From Burkholderia diffusa (GTDB lineage: Bacteria > Pseudomonadota > Gammaproteobacteria > Burkholderiales > Burkholderiaceae): a DNA stretch of 64,000 bases. A model generated the notes under the pieces. The model worked only from the letters and a program-made list of their open reading frames with translations, was not told the origin of the DNA and did not search any database. Positions 1-8,945 of this stretch are shown here, piece after piece (within the stretch, counting starts at the first letter, position 1; every line of letters starts with the position of its first letter). The stretch covers positions 295,685 to 359,684 of the forward strand of contig NZ_CABVPN010000002.1 of the NCBI RefSeq assembly GCF_902499115.1, written 5' to 3'. The position numbers and the translations under genes were made by a program.

Positions 1-458
1 ACTTCGCGAAATACGGCCTCGACGACACGACGATGTTCGAACCGTGTCGCAACCTGCGGGCAGGCGGCGCGATCCTGACCGAATGCTTCACGCGCTCGTC
101 GAACACCGGCCGCCCCACGCAGGCCGCGCTACGCGCGGCGCTGTCGTGCTATTACAGCGGCAATTTCACGACCGGGTTCTCGAGCGGCTATGTGAGCCGC
201 GTCGTCGCGAGCGCGCAGCGCAACGCACGCGAAGGCGGCGTCGAACCGATTCCGGTGGTGCGCGACATGCCGCCACCCGCGCGGCAACGGCGCATGGACG
301 CGGCCGCGACCACACCACCCGAACGCGCGCGCAGGCTCGCGTCGCCCGCCGCCTCCGCCGACGCGCCGTCGTGCCATGCGCGACCGGTCGTGATGATGTG
401 CCGCGGATTGTCGGCGAGCCAGGCTAAGCGGCTGTGCGTGCGGTGCCTCGATCAGTGA
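1..458 (+). CDS. Lytic transglycosylase (SLT/VirB1/IagB type), 5' truncated
   Basis: The reading frame is open from base 3, so the true start lies left of the window. The visible part begins FAKYGLDDTTMFEPC and continues through ILTECF to AALSCYYSGNF and GYVSRVVA. This is the C-terminal half of the soluble lytic transglycosylase fold found in T3SS/T4SS-associated enzymes (VirB1, IagB), where the Tyr-containing YxSG segment lines the glycan cleft. The catalytic Glu would be upstream and cannot be seen. After about residue 75 the tail is low-complexity Arg/Ala/Pro with several Cys. Such enzymes open peptidoglycan locally for secretion machines, and the T3SS operon beyond asnB makes that the likely role here. 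It converges with asnB. Confidence 0.75.
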   Translation, partial: FAKYGLDDTTMFEPCRNLRAGGAILTECFTRSSNTGRPTQAALRAALSCYYSGNFTTGFSSGYVSRVVASAQRNAREGGVEPIPVVRDMPPPARQRRMDAAATTPPERARRLASPAASADAPSCHARPVVMMCRGLSASQAKRLCVRCLDQ

Positions 459-483
459 GCGAGCGCCGAACACCAACATGACG

Positions 484-503
484 TGACGCGGCTTGCCGCG
501 TCA
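484..503. terminator. Hairpin between convergent transglycosylase and asnB
   Basis: TGACGCGG, a 4-nt loop (CTTG), then CCGCGTCA: a perfect 8-bp stem in the 52-nt gap between two convergent genes. There is no long T-run, so it is a terminator-like hairpin rather than a textbook intrinsic terminator. Confidence 0.45.
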
Positions 504-510
504 TCCCGCT

Positions 511-2478
511 TCATGCCGCCCACTGATGTTCCAGCCACGCCTGGAACATCAGCACCGTCCACAGCTGATGCTGCCAGTTCATCCGGCCCGTCTGGTGCTG
601 GCGCCACAGCCGCTCGACGGCCGCCGCATCGAAGAAGCCCTCGTCGCGCAGCCGCGACGGCTGAAGCAGCGCTTCGGCCCAGTCGCGCAATGCGCCGCGC
701 AGCCAGTGATCGACGGGCGCGCAGAAGCCCTGCTTCGGCCGGTCGATCAGCGACGACGGCACGTACTGGTCCAGCAGCCGGCGCAACAGCGCCTTCGACT
801 GCCCTTCCGGCAACCGCACCGACGCAGGCAGGCGCCACGCGAATTCGACGACGTGATGGTCGAGGAACGGCATGCGCGTCTCGAGGCTGACCGCCATCGC
901 CGCGCGGTCGACCTTCGCGAGAATGTCGGTCGGCAGGTACGTGAGCGTGTCGATCGCCATCGCCTGCTCGGCGAAGCTCAGGTTCGCGGGCCATGCGGAC
1001 ACCGTGTCGAGCGGCGTCGGCGGCTCCTGGCCGCGCAGCGCGATGCGCTCCGGATGATGTACCGACGACATCAGCAGCCGGTACAGCCCGATGCGGCTCT
1101 CGGCCGTCATCACGTGGCCGAGCTTGTGCAGCCGGTCGCCGATGCGGGTCGCCGAGTCGCGCGCGTCCACGCCGCCCCATGCGCCCTGCGCAACCGCCGC
1201 GAGCTGATCGGCATGATCGGGGCGCAGCGCATGCAGCGCGGCGGCGATCCGCGCGCGCACCGCCGCCGGCACGCGATGCAGCTTGCGCCACAGGCGCGGC
1301 GTCAGGAAGTAGCGCGTATAGCCGCCGAACAGTTCGTCGCCGCCGTCGCCGGACAGGCTCACCTTCACGTGCCGGCGCGTCAGCTCCGACAGGAGGAAGG
1401 TCGGAATCTGGGAGGCGTCGGAGAATGGTTCGTCGTAGATCGTCGGCAGCTTCGGCACGACGCCGAGCGCATGGTCGGCCGTCACGTAGAGCTCGGTGTG
1501 GCGCGTGCCGAGATGGCGCGCAACCGCCTTCGCGTAACCGGCTTCGTCGTAACCGGCCTCGTGAAAGCCGATCGTGAACGTGTCGACCGGGTTCGCCGAC
1601 TGCGCCTGCATCAGCGCAACGATCGCCGACGAATCGATACCGCCCGACAGGAACGCGCCGAGCGGCACGTCGGCTTCCATCTGCCGCGCGACGGCCTGCC
1701 GCAGGACCGCGTCGAGTTGCCCGACGGCCTCGTCGGCACTGCCCTCGAACGGCTGCTCGCGGCCCGCTTCGATCGCCTGCTCGAGCGTCCAGTACGCGCG
1801 CAGGCGCGGCGTGTCGCGCGCATGTTCGAACTGGACGAAGGTGCCCGGCGGCAGCTTGCTGATGCCGCGATAGATCGTATGCGGCGCCGGCACGCTCGAC
1901 TGGCGCAGGTACAGGCACAGCGCGTCGCGATCGATCGTGCCGTCGAAGCCCGGATACCCGCGCAGCGCCTTCAGTTCCGACGCAAACACGAGTGCGTCGC
2001 CGATCCGGCCGTAGTAAAGCGGCTTCTCGCCGATCCGGTCGCGCGCGAGCGTCAGCACCCGCGACGCGCGATTCCACAGCGCGAACGCGAACATGCCGGT
2101 CGCGCGCCGCAGCGCCGCCTCGACGCCCCACGCGACTATCGCCGCGATCAGCACCTCGCTGTCGGAGTGGCCGCGCCACGCCGGTGCGCGACCCGCGCGC
2201 TCGAGCTCCGCGCGCAACTCGCGATGGTTGTAGATTTCGCCGTTGAAGACCATGACGTAGCGGCCGCATGCGGATGCCATCGGCTGCCGGCCGTGTACCG
2301 ACAGATCGACAATCGCAAGCCGCCGGTGCCCGAGCGCGATACCAGCCTCCGGGTCGACCCAGAGGCCCTGCCCGTCGGGCCCGCGATGCGCGAGGCTCGC
2401 CGTCATTCGCGCGAGCGTGCCGCGCGCTGTCTCCTCATCGCAGGCGACGCTATTCAGAAAGCCGTCGATTCCGCACAT
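511..2478 (-). CDS. asnB: Asparagine synthase (glutamine-hydrolysing)
   Basis: 655 residues. The N-terminus MCGIDGF carries the class II glutamine amidotransferase nucleophile Cys2. Glutaminase landmarks follow: HRGPDG (31-36), HRRLAIVDLS (51-60) and FNGEIYN (78-84). The synthetase half has the PP-loop SGGIDSS (278-284) that binds ATP and then SLSGDGGDELFGGY. It converts aspartate plus glutamine to asparagine, or amidates another carboxylate, through an adenylated intermediate. Length and domain order are normal for AsnB. It lies downstream of sctU on the same strand with a 258-nt gap, so it could be read through from the T3SS operon, but no functional link is evident. Many AsnB paralogues act in envelope or secondary metabolism, so the acceptor is uncertain. 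Confidence 0.9.
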   Translation of the reverse strand: MCGIDGFLNSVACDEETARGTLARMTASLAHRGPDGQGLWVDPEAGIALGHRRLAIVDLSVHGRQPMASACGRYVMVFNGEIYNHRELRAELERAGRAPAWRGHSDSEVLIAAIVAWGVEAALRRATGMFAFALWNRASRVLTLARDRIGEKPLYYGRIGDALVFASELKALRGYPGFDGTIDRDALCLYLRQSSVPAPHTIYRGISKLPPGTFVQFEHARDTPRLRAYWTLEQAIEAGREQPFEGSADEAVGQLDAVLRQAVARQMEADVPLGAFLSGGIDSSAIVALMQAQSANPVDTFTIGFHEAGYDEAGYAKAVARHLGTRHTELYVTADHALGVVPKLPTIYDEPFSDASQIPTFLLSELTRRHVKVSLSGDGGDELFGGYTRYFLTPRLWRKLHRVPAAVRARIAAALHALRPDHADQLAAVAQGAWGGVDARDSATRIGDRLHKLGHVMTAESRIGLYRLLMSSVHHPERIALRGQEPPTPLDTVSAWPANLSFAEQAMAIDTLTYLPTDILAKVDRAAMAVSLETRMPFLDHHVVEFAWRLPASVRLPEGQSKALLRRLLDQYVPSSLIDRPKQGFCAPVDHWLRGALRDWAEALLQPSRLRDEGFFDAAAVERLWRQHQTGRMNWQHQLWTVLMFQAWLEHQWAA

Positions 2479-2736
2479 TGATTTGTCTGCCCCTGTTGAC
2501 CTGTTCCGTCAGCGGCGGCGCAATCTCGCAGCCCGCCGCCCGGTTGACGGTCGAGCCATATTACGAAGAAATAAATCAGCAATAATTCATGGGTGAATGT
2601 CGGACAAATCCGGAAAAAAAACCGCGTCAAGCCCGACGTACCATCGGCCTGGCGAGCAGGAAACGGGTCCACATCACGGCGCATCGACGCATCGTCGAGT
2701 CGCGTGCATGCCGGCGTGCCCGACGGGTCGTATTCG

Positions 2737-3768
2737 TCATGCCGCGCCGGTCGCCCACTTCAGCAACTGCGCGACCTCGCGGAAATGCTGCTGCTGGATC
2801 GTGCCCTTTTCGGGCGTGCTTTCGTACAGCGCGTGCGCGAGGCCGGCGTTCGCGAGCGTCGGGCGCAGCGCGTCGCGCGCGAGCCGCACGATCCGCTCGG
2901 CCGCCTCGCCCTCGCCGCGCGCGAGCACCCACGGCAGCGTCCCGATCCCGCCGTAATAGAGCGCAACCGCGACGCTCGACGAATAGACGACCACCGACGC
3001 GAAGCCGATCCGGTCGGGCAGCGACGAGAACTGCGCTTCACGCGCGAGCTGCCGGCGCTTTGCCTCGATGTGCGGATCGCCCTCGTCTTCCTTGTGCTCG
3101 CGCCGCACTTCGTCGATCGACATCTTCATCTTCTGGTTGAACTCATGGCGCTGGTGAACGATGTCGATCAGCGCCATCACGATGTAGATCAGCGCGGCCC
3201 AGCCGAACAGCAGCATCAGCAGCTTCACGATCAGCGCGAGAATCGACATCGGCCGCGTGAAGCCGGCCTGCACCGACGGGTCGAGCGACTCGACGATCAG
3301 CCAGCCGAGCGTCGCGGCGAGCAGCACGGTCTTCAGCAGCATCTTCGCGAGATTCACGAGGTTGCGCATCGACCACATGTTCTTCAGCCCCTCGGCCGGA
3401 TTGAGCCGCGACAGCTGCGGCACGAGCCGGCTCCACGCCATCACGCCGCCCACCTGCACGAAGCCCGCGAGCACGCCGGCCAGCAGCCCGGCCGCGACGA
3501 TCTGCGCGGACAGCAGCGCCCAGTCGCGCGCGGCGCCGTCGATCAGCACGGCGAGCCGCGCGGACGGATCGGCCGCGCCGGCCGCATCGAACACGAGCCG
3601 GAACAGCGCCTGCAGCCGCGCGAACAACGTGCCGAGCCCCACCGCGAGCGCGACGCACACGCCGACGAAGAACGCCGACGAGATCGTCTCCGCGCTCTTC
3701 GGCACGTCGCCCTTCTGGCGCGCCTCGCGCAAGCGCTTCGCGGTCGGCTGCTGGTTCTTCTCGGACAT
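2737..3768 (-). CDS. sctU: T3SS export apparatus switch protein SctU (YscU/HrcU family), autocleavage motif altered
   Basis: 343 residues, normal family length. The N-terminus (KNQQPTAKRLREARQKGDV) matches the FlhB/YscU start, followed by four membrane segments within about 30-205 and a basic linker (EVRREHKEDEGDPHIEAKRR). The cytosolic domain retains the surrounding strand signature VVVxxxxVAVAL-Y. However, the NPTH tetrapeptide that normally self-cleaves between Asn and Pro, switching substrate class from rod/needle to translocators, reads YSSS at about 262-265. I checked this on the nucleotide sequence. It is the last gene of the T3SS run. Family assignment is secure. Whether the protein works as an uncleaved SctU or the system is decaying is inference. 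Confidence 0.93.
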   Translation of the reverse strand: MSEKNQQPTAKRLREARQKGDVPKSAETISSAFFVGVCVALAVGLGTLFARLQALFRLVFDAAGAADPSARLAVLIDGAARDWALLSAQIVAAGLLAGVLAGFVQVGGVMAWSRLVPQLSRLNPAEGLKNMWSMRNLVNLAKMLLKTVLLAATLGWLIVESLDPSVQAGFTRPMSILALIVKLLMLLFGWAALIYIVMALIDIVHQRHEFNQKMKMSIDEVRREHKEDEGDPHIEAKRRQLAREAQFSSLPDRIGFASVVVYSSSVAVALYYGGIGTLPWVLARGEGEAAERIVRLARDALRPTLANAGLAHALYESTPEKGTIQQQHFREVAQLLKWATGAA

Positions 3769-3792
3769 GGGCGCTCCGGTTCCGGCGGGCCG

Positions 3793-4602
3793 TCACGCGC
3801 CGCCGTGCGCGGCGAACAGCGCGCGCAGCAGCGCCATCAGCCCGCTGTCGGGGCTCAGCAGCGCATGCAGCGACGCGTACACCACCGGCAGGAACAGCAC
3901 CATCATCAGCACCGCGAGCGCGCTCTTCACCGGCTGCGCGAACACGAAGATGTTCAGCTGCGGCACCGCGCGCCCGACGAGACCGATGCCGAGCTCGACG
4001 AGCACCAGCACGATGATGACGGGCGCGGCGAGCTTCACCATCCATTCGAAGATCGTGTCGGTCTGCCGCACGACGAAGGTCTCCAGCATCGACGAGAAAT
4101 CGGGGCCGAGCGAGCCGATCGGCCACCACGCGTACGACTGCGCGAACAGTTGCACCAGCACCTGCAGGCCGCCCGCGGTGACGAACAGCGCGATCGCGAC
4201 GAAATTGAGGAAGCCCGAGGTCGGGCCGCCCTCGTGCCCGCCCATCGGATCGAAGAACGCGGCGCTGCCGCTGCCGGTCTGGAAATCGATCAGGTAGCCG
4301 ACACCCTGGATCGCGAACAACACCGCGCTGAACGCGCCCGCGAGCAGCATGCCGACCACCGCCTCCTTCGCGACGAGCAGGCACCACATCAGGAACGGCA
4401 GCGCGGCGACCTGCGCCGGGTCGATCACCGGCGCGACGAACGCGGCGATCACCACCGCGATTCCGTTGCGCACGAGGCCCGTGACGATCTGCTCGTTGAA
4501 CACCGGCACGACGAACATGACCGGCAGCAGGCGCGGCATCACGTAGAGCAGCGGCCGCAGCGTGCCGGCGATGTCGTTGAAGTTCGCGGCGTGGTCTAGC
4601 AT
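3793..4602 (-). CDS. sctT: T3SS export apparatus protein SctT (YscT/SpaR/FliR family)
   Basis: 269 residues with about six hydrophobic segments. The sequence follows the SctT/FliR pattern: RPLLYVMPRLLPVMFVVPVF at the N-terminus, EAVVGMLLAG and GFLNFVAIALFVTAGG in the middle, and APVIIVLVLVELGIGLVGR near the C-terminus. SctT forms part of the SctRST export gate in the inner membrane. Its start overlaps the end of sctO by 7 nt (bases 4596-4602), indicating translational coupling, and it ends 24 nt before sctU. No truncation seen. Confidence 0.93.
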   Translation of the reverse strand: MLDHAANFNDIAGTLRPLLYVMPRLLPVMFVVPVFNEQIVTGLVRNGIAVVIAAFVAPVIDPAQVAALPFLMWCLLVAKEAVVGMLLAGAFSAVLFAIQGVGYLIDFQTGSGSAAFFDPMGGHEGGPTSGFLNFVAIALFVTAGGLQVLVQLFAQSYAWWPIGSLGPDFSSMLETFVVRQTDTIFEWMVKLAAPVIIVLVLVELGIGLVGRAVPQLNIFVFAQPVKSALAVLMMVLFLPVVYASLHALLSPDSGLMALLRALFAAHGGA

Positions 4603-5285
4603 CGGCGGTCCGCGGCGGCGGGTGCCGGGTCGGCGGCGGGGGTGGGTGCAGTGTCTGCGGCGGTCGGGTCGGAGGTGTCGGCCGCGTCCGTCCCATCCGC
4701 ATCCGCATCCGCCGGCCGCGACACCATCTGCGCATCGAATACGGCGGCCATCTCCGGCTGCTCCGACGCATGCGCGTGCGCATCGCCCGCCCAGACGCCC
4801 GCCGTCGCGAAACGCCGCACCGCATGCGCATCCGCAACTTCGTCAGCGTCGTGCTCGACCCGCGCGGCACGCGCATGCAATGCCTTCTCGCCAGCCTTGT
4901 CGAGCTTGTCCTCGGCAGCCTTCGCCTTGCGCGCGGCGCGCTGCAGGTCGGCGAGCGTCGCCTCGTGATCACGATGCACGTGCGCGGCTTCGCTGACCGA
5001 CGCATTCGCAACGCCGATGTGGCGATCGAACGTGCGGGTGTCGGCCGCGGCGTTCTGCAGCGCGCGCGCCTCGCGCAGGTCGTCGGCGAGCCGCGTCTGG
5101 ATCGCGGCCTTCGCGGCGACCTGCTGCGCGAGCTGCGCGTGCGCGGCATCGAGCGCGCGGCGGCTCTGCGCGGCGATGCCCTGCTGGCGCGCGGCTGCAA
5201 CGCGCGCGATCTGGCTGCGCATCTCGCGCACGCGCTTCAGGCGCGCAAGCGTCGCGAGCACGAGACGGTCGTCGGCTTCAGACAT
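4596..5285 (-). CDS. sctO: T3SS stalk-like protein SctO (YscO/HrpO family)
   Basis: 229 residues. Residues about 8-150 are almost entirely charged/Ala helix (LARLKRVREMRSQIARV, QVAAKAAIQTRLADDLREAR), predicting the long coiled coil of YscO/FliJ proteins, which sit in the SctN ring and contact SctV. The C-terminal 45 residues are a low-complexity Ala/Asp/Pro tail. Assignment rests on coiled-coil character, length and position between the ATPase gene sctN (8-nt overlap) and sctT (7-nt overlap), since this family conserves little sequence. Confidence 0.75.
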   Translation of the reverse strand: MSEADDRLVLATLARLKRVREMRSQIARVAAARQQGIAAQSRRALDAAHAQLAQQVAAKAAIQTRLADDLREARALQNAAADTRTFDRHIGVANASVSEAAHVHRDHEATLADLQRAARKAKAAEDKLDKAGEKALHARAARVEHDADEVADAHAVRRFATAGVWAGDAHAHASEQPEMAAVFDAQMVSRPADADADGTDAADTSDPTAADTAPTPAADPAPAAADRRC

Positions 5286-6663
5286 GGTCGTTCGCGAGTT
5301 TCGTCAGCTTCGCGAGCAGCGCGTCGAAACGCACGTCCTCGTGCGAAACCTGCGCGCAGAACGCGCCGATCGCATCGCGCGCACGCAGCGCGAGATCGCC
5401 GAGCCGGTCGCTGCCTTCGCGGTACTCGCCGATCTGCACGAGCAGCTCGATCTCCTGGTACTTCGCGATCAGCTCGCGCACGCGCGCGGCCGATTGCTGA
5501 TGCGCGCGGCTCGCGACGAGCGGCATCACACGCGACAGGCTCGCGAGCACGTCGATCGCCGGATAGCGGTTCGCGAGCGCGATCTTGCGCGACAGCACGA
5601 TGTGGCCATCGAGGATCGAGCGCACTTCCTCGGCGATCGGATCGGATTCCTCATCGCCTTCGACGAGTACCGTGTACAGCGCTGTGATCGAGCCGGTCGC
5701 GCCCTGGCCCGCGCGTTCGAGCAGGCGCGGCAGCACGGCGAACGTCGACGGCGGGAAGCTGCGCCGCGTCGGCGGCTCGCCGCTCGCGAGGCCGACCTCG
5801 CGCTGCGCGCGCGCGAAGCGCGTCAGCGAATCGACCAGCAGCAGCACGCGCTTGCCCGCATCGCGGAAGTGCTCGGCGATAGCGGTCGCCACGAGCGCGG
5901 ATTTCACGCGCTCCATCGCGGGACGGTCGGAAGTCGACACGACGACGATCGAGCGCGCGCGCACCTCGGGCGACAGGCTGTGCTCGATGAACTCGCGCAC
6001 TTCGCGGCCGCGTTCACCGACCAGCGCGATCACGTTCACGTCGGCTTGCGCACCGCGCGCGATCATCCCGAGCAGCGTGCTCTTGCCGACGCCGGACGGT
6101 GCGAAGATGCCGACGCGCTGGCCGATGCCGAGCGTCATCAGGCCGTCGATCACGCGCACGCCGGTCGGAAACGGCGTGTCGATCATCTTGCGCGCAAGCG
6201 GGTTCGGCGGGTCCTGCTGCGTCGATACCCACGCGGCACCCGTCACGGGCCCGCGATCGTCGAGCGGGCGGCCGAGGCCGTCCAGCACGCGGCCGAACAG
6301 CGCTTCGCCGACCGGGAACACGTGCTCGCGCCCGGACGGCACGACGGTCGTCTCCGGCGACAGCCCGGCCACGTCGCCGAGCGGCGTGAGCAGCGTGGTC
6401 TGCCGCGAGAAGCCGACCACTTCGGCGAGCAGCGTCGGCTGGTTCGGCGTGCGCAACTCGCAGATCTCGCCGAGCCGCGCGCGGATGCCGGTCGCGTTGA
6501 GGATCTGCCCGACCGCGTGATTGACGCGGCCCTGCACCGACACCGGCGAGAAGAACGCGAGCCCCGCGTCGAGGTCGCCGACGAGGCGGCCGCGATCGAA
6601 TGGCGCCGCATCGTCGTCGCTGTCACCGCCGAACGACTGCGGATCGTCGAGCGGCACGTTCAT
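5278..6663 (-). CDS. sctN: T3SS ATPase SctN
   Basis: 461 residues from ATG at 6663; the start was chosen where similarity to the FliI/YscN family begins and where sctL ends (4-nt overlap, ATGA type). Walker A is APSGVGKST (188-196), the catalytic Glu region is GERGREVREF (217-226), and Walker B is VLLLVDSLTR (about 273-282). PSTFAVLPRLLERAG and SILDGHIVLSRKIA follow as in T3SS ATPases. It is the hexameric cytosolic ATPase that strips chaperones and unfolds substrates at the SctV/SctU gate. SctL anchors it and SctO is its stalk; both are encoded on either side. Confidence 0.96.
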   Translation of the reverse strand: MNVPLDDPQSFGGDSDDDAAPFDRGRLVGDLDAGLAFFSPVSVQGRVNHAVGQILNATGIRARLGEICELRTPNQPTLLAEVVGFSRQTTLLTPLGDVAGLSPETTVVPSGREHVFPVGEALFGRVLDGLGRPLDDRGPVTGAAWVSTQQDPPNPLARKMIDTPFPTGVRVIDGLMTLGIGQRVGIFAPSGVGKSTLLGMIARGAQADVNVIALVGERGREVREFIEHSLSPEVRARSIVVVSTSDRPAMERVKSALVATAIAEHFRDAGKRVLLLVDSLTRFARAQREVGLASGEPPTRRSFPPSTFAVLPRLLERAGQGATGSITALYTVLVEGDEESDPIAEEVRSILDGHIVLSRKIALANRYPAIDVLASLSRVMPLVASRAHQQSAARVRELIAKYQEIELLVQIGEYREGSDRLGDLALRARDAIGAFCAQVSHEDVRFDALLAKLTKLANDHV

Positions 6664-7289
6664 CGCGTCGTGCCCTTCAGCGCATCGCGGCGGATCGCCT
6701 GGCGCAGCGCGTCGATCTGCAGGTCGAGGCTCGCGTCGATGCGCCCGGACGGCGTCTCGACCGTGCACGCGTGGCGTTCGAGCTGTGCATCCTCGACGAT
6801 GCGGATCCTTTGACGATTCGACTGTCCGGCGAACGCGCGGTCGAGCGCGTCGCGCATCTCGTCCTCGCGGCCCGGCGCGACCCGCACGATCAGGAACGCC
6901 TCGTCGCGCACGAGCGGCGCGATCCGCGCGAGCGCGGCCTCGTAGAGCTTCTGCGTGCCCATCTCGCCGACGATCGCGCGCACGGCCTTCACGACGATGT
7001 CGGCCATCGAATCCTTCATCGACTCCATCGTCCGGGCGGCGGCCAGCGCCTGCGTGTATGCCTGCGCCGCATGCTCGCGCTGCGCGCGGCGCATTCCCTC
7101 GTCGTAGCCCGCCGCCTGGCGCTTGTCGAATTCGCGCTGCGCATCGGCGACGATGCGCGCGGCCTCGTCGCGCGCGGTCGCGATCACTGCGGAGGCGTCG
7201 AGCAGCGCCGCGTATTCGCGCTCCTTGAGCACCTTGCGCTCCGACAGCAGCTGCAGGTTGTCGCTCGTGATCAGAAAAGCCAGTCCCAT
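6660..7289 (-). CDS. sctL: T3SS ATPase regulator SctL (YscL/HrpE family)
   Basis: 209 residues from ATG at 7289. The long N-terminal helix with repeated Ala/Glu/Arg (LKEREYAALLDASAVIATAR, ARIVADAQREFDKR) and C-terminal FliH-like fold (EAFLIVRVAPGREDEM, RIRIVEDAQLERHACTVET, GRIDASLDLQIDALRQA) are typical. SctL dimers tether the SctN ATPase to sorting-platform protein SctQ and regulate hydrolysis. Its start lies inside the 3' end of sctK (19-nt overlap), and its end overlaps the sctN start. sctQ, its expected partner, is not in this window. Confidence 0.9.
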   Translation of the reverse strand: MGLAFLITSDNLQLLSERKVLKEREYAALLDASAVIATARDEAARIVADAQREFDKRQAAGYDEGMRRAQREHAAQAYTQALAAARTMESMKDSMADIVVKAVRAIVGEMGTQKLYEAALARIAPLVRDEAFLIVRVAPGREDEMRDALDRAFAGQSNRQRIRIVEDAQLERHACTVETPSGRIDASLDLQIDALRQAIRRDALKGTTR

Positions 7290-8011
7290 GACGCAAGCCT
7301 CTCGGGAATCAGAAACAGGAACAGCAATTCGCCGAACTGGTCGCGCTGCGCGCGATTCAGCCAGTACGGCGCTTCGTTGTCGATCGCGCGGTTGAATTTC
7401 AGGCGCGCGCGCCGCGCGACCGCGTCGCCGGCCACGCCGATGAAATCCGCGAGCAGTCGCCCGCCGCGCGCACGAATCACCACCGGCAGCGCGGCCGGAT
7501 CGACACGCCACGGTTCGAGCGTGTCCGCGAGCGCGCCGAATTCCGGCGCGCGCTCGAGCGCGAGCTCCAGCGCGTCGCCGCCGAGCTTCGCCGCGACTTC
7601 CGCACGAATGCGGCGCACGGTCAGCGCGTCGCGCAGCCAGCCGCGATGCAGCAGCAGCCCTGTATACGACGCGAGCTGCTCGAGCGCCGCGCCGGGCAGC
7701 AGCGCGAGCCGCGCACACGGATTGGCGACGTCGAAGTCGTGGAGTCCGGCCACGCCGTTCGCATCGAGCAGGTGACGAGCAAGCAGCTTGCGGCCGGCCG
7801 GGCCGAACGCGTCGGGCGAGCGATAGCGCGAGGGCCACTCGGCCGGCACGCGCGTCACGTGCAGATAGCGGTCCGGGCGCAGGTTGAATTCGCAGACGAG
7901 CGCGTGAAACGCCGCGCGCCGCGCGGGAGGCGGCGGCGCGAGCGGTTGCAGCCACGGCAGCGACGCGGCATCGGGCCTGGCACCCGGCGGCAGCGCAGCG
8001 TGTTCGCTCAT
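7271..8011 (-). CDS. sctK: T3SS sorting-platform protein SctK (YscK/HrpB4-like)
   Basis: 246 residues. Weakly conserved family, called from the pattern FHALVCEFNLRPDRYLH near the N-terminus, LLLHRGWLRDALTVRRIRA in the middle and position between sctJ and sctL. SctK connects the basal-body cytoplasmic ring to the SctQ/SctL pods. The start overlaps the sctJ stop (4 nt). The extreme C-terminus LASWDWLF is aromatic. No catalytic motif is expected. Confidence 0.78.
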   Translation of the reverse strand: MSEHAALPPGARPDAASLPWLQPLAPPPPARRAAFHALVCEFNLRPDRYLHVTRVPAEWPSRYRSPDAFGPAGRKLLARHLLDANGVAGLHDFDVANPCARLALLPGAALEQLASYTGLLLHRGWLRDALTVRRIRAEVAAKLGGDALELALERAPEFGALADTLEPWRVDPAALPVVIRARGGRLLADFIGVAGDAVARRARLKFNRAIDNEAPYWLNRAQRDQFGELLFLFLIPERLASWDWLF

Positions 8012-8892
8012 GCGCCGTCGCGCGCGCCGTCCGGCGTGCGCAGGCCGCTACCCGACGACGCGGACGCACCGCCGGTCCCGTTCGCCCCGCGCGGCGTGCC
8101 GACCAGCCCGGCCAGCCGGGCGCCGAACATCCCGCGCCGCGCGGCCGACAGCGCGATCACCGCGCAGGTCAGCAGGATCAGCACGAACACCAGCCAGCCG
8201 AGCGGCGAGCGCAGCCGCAGGACGTCCGACACCGCGCTGCCGATGCCGTCCACGCGCGTCGTGCGCGCGGCGGCCGGCTGCAGGAACAGCGACACGTTGT
8301 CGTACTGCAGCCCTTCGATGCTGTGCGCGACGAGATCCTTGACCATCGGCGCCATCGCGCGCAGGTCCACGCCGGGCCGGTAGCGGATGTACACGGCCGC
8401 CGACGACGGCTTGATCTTGTCCGCGAGCGGATCGTTCTCCGGAATCACGACCTGCACGCGCGCGACCACCACGCCCTCGATGTCCTGGAGCGTGCGCGAC
8501 AGGTCCTGCGACACGCCGTACAGATAGCGCACGCGCTCCTCGGCCGGCGTCGACACGAGCCCCTGCTTCTTGAACAGCTCGCCGAGGCTCGCATAGCTCG
8601 GCTTCGGCAGCCCGTTCGCCTGCAGCACGGTGAGCGCCGACTGCATGTCGCCGTCCGCGACGCTCACCTGCCATGCGTTGCGATCCGACGTGTCGCGCGC
8701 GTCGTTGTCCTTCGACGCGCTGATGCCCGCATCGCCGAGCACGGCGACCATCTGGTTCGCGTCGCGCTCCGACAGGCCGGAGTACAGCTCCTTCTGGCAG
8801 CCGGCCAGCAGCGCGAGCAGTCCCGCGAGCAGCGCACGCGCTGCCCGGCTGCGCCACGCATGCATGCGCGGCGTCGAATCGATCGTCGTCAT
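8008..8892 (-). CDS. sctJ: T3SS inner-ring lipoprotein SctJ (YscJ/PrgK family)
   Basis: 294 residues. Signal peptide with lipobox LLAGC at Cys32, then the canonical YscJ core: LYSGLSERDANQMVAVL, LPKPSYASLGELFKKQGLVS, RYLYGVSQDLSRTLQDIEGV, ARVQVVIPENDP and SSAAVYIRYRPGVDL. A membrane helix (about 230-252, LGWLVFVLILLTCAVIAL) precedes a Gly/Ser-rich tail. It forms the periplasmic face of the inner-membrane ring with SctD. It overlaps sctK by 4 nt. Confidence 0.96.
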   Translation of the reverse strand: MTTIDSTPRMHAWRSRAARALLAGLLALLAGCQKELYSGLSERDANQMVAVLGDAGISASKDNDARDTSDRNAWQVSVADGDMQSALTVLQANGLPKPSYASLGELFKKQGLVSTPAEERVRYLYGVSQDLSRTLQDIEGVVVARVQVVIPENDPLADKIKPSSAAVYIRYRPGVDLRAMAPMVKDLVAHSIEGLQYDNVSLFLQPAAARTTRVDGIGSAVSDVLRLRSPLGWLVFVLILLTCAVIALSAARRGMFGARLAGLVGTPRGANGTGGASASSGSGLRTPDGARDGA

Positions 8893-8945
8893 CGTTTGTC
8901 CGCTTCAGGGCGCGCGGCCGCTTCAGGCACACGCACCGGCCTTCG

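Noticed and set aside
493..2481. Long plus-strand open frame opposite asnB (662 codons)
   Set aside because: Arg/His/Ala-rich shadow of asnB caused by high GC; no ribosome site, no domain.
2593..4599. Long plus-strand open frame opposite sctU/sctT
   Set aside because: Composition (Arg, His, Gln) is typical of an antisense shadow; the minus strand carries clear T3SS genes.
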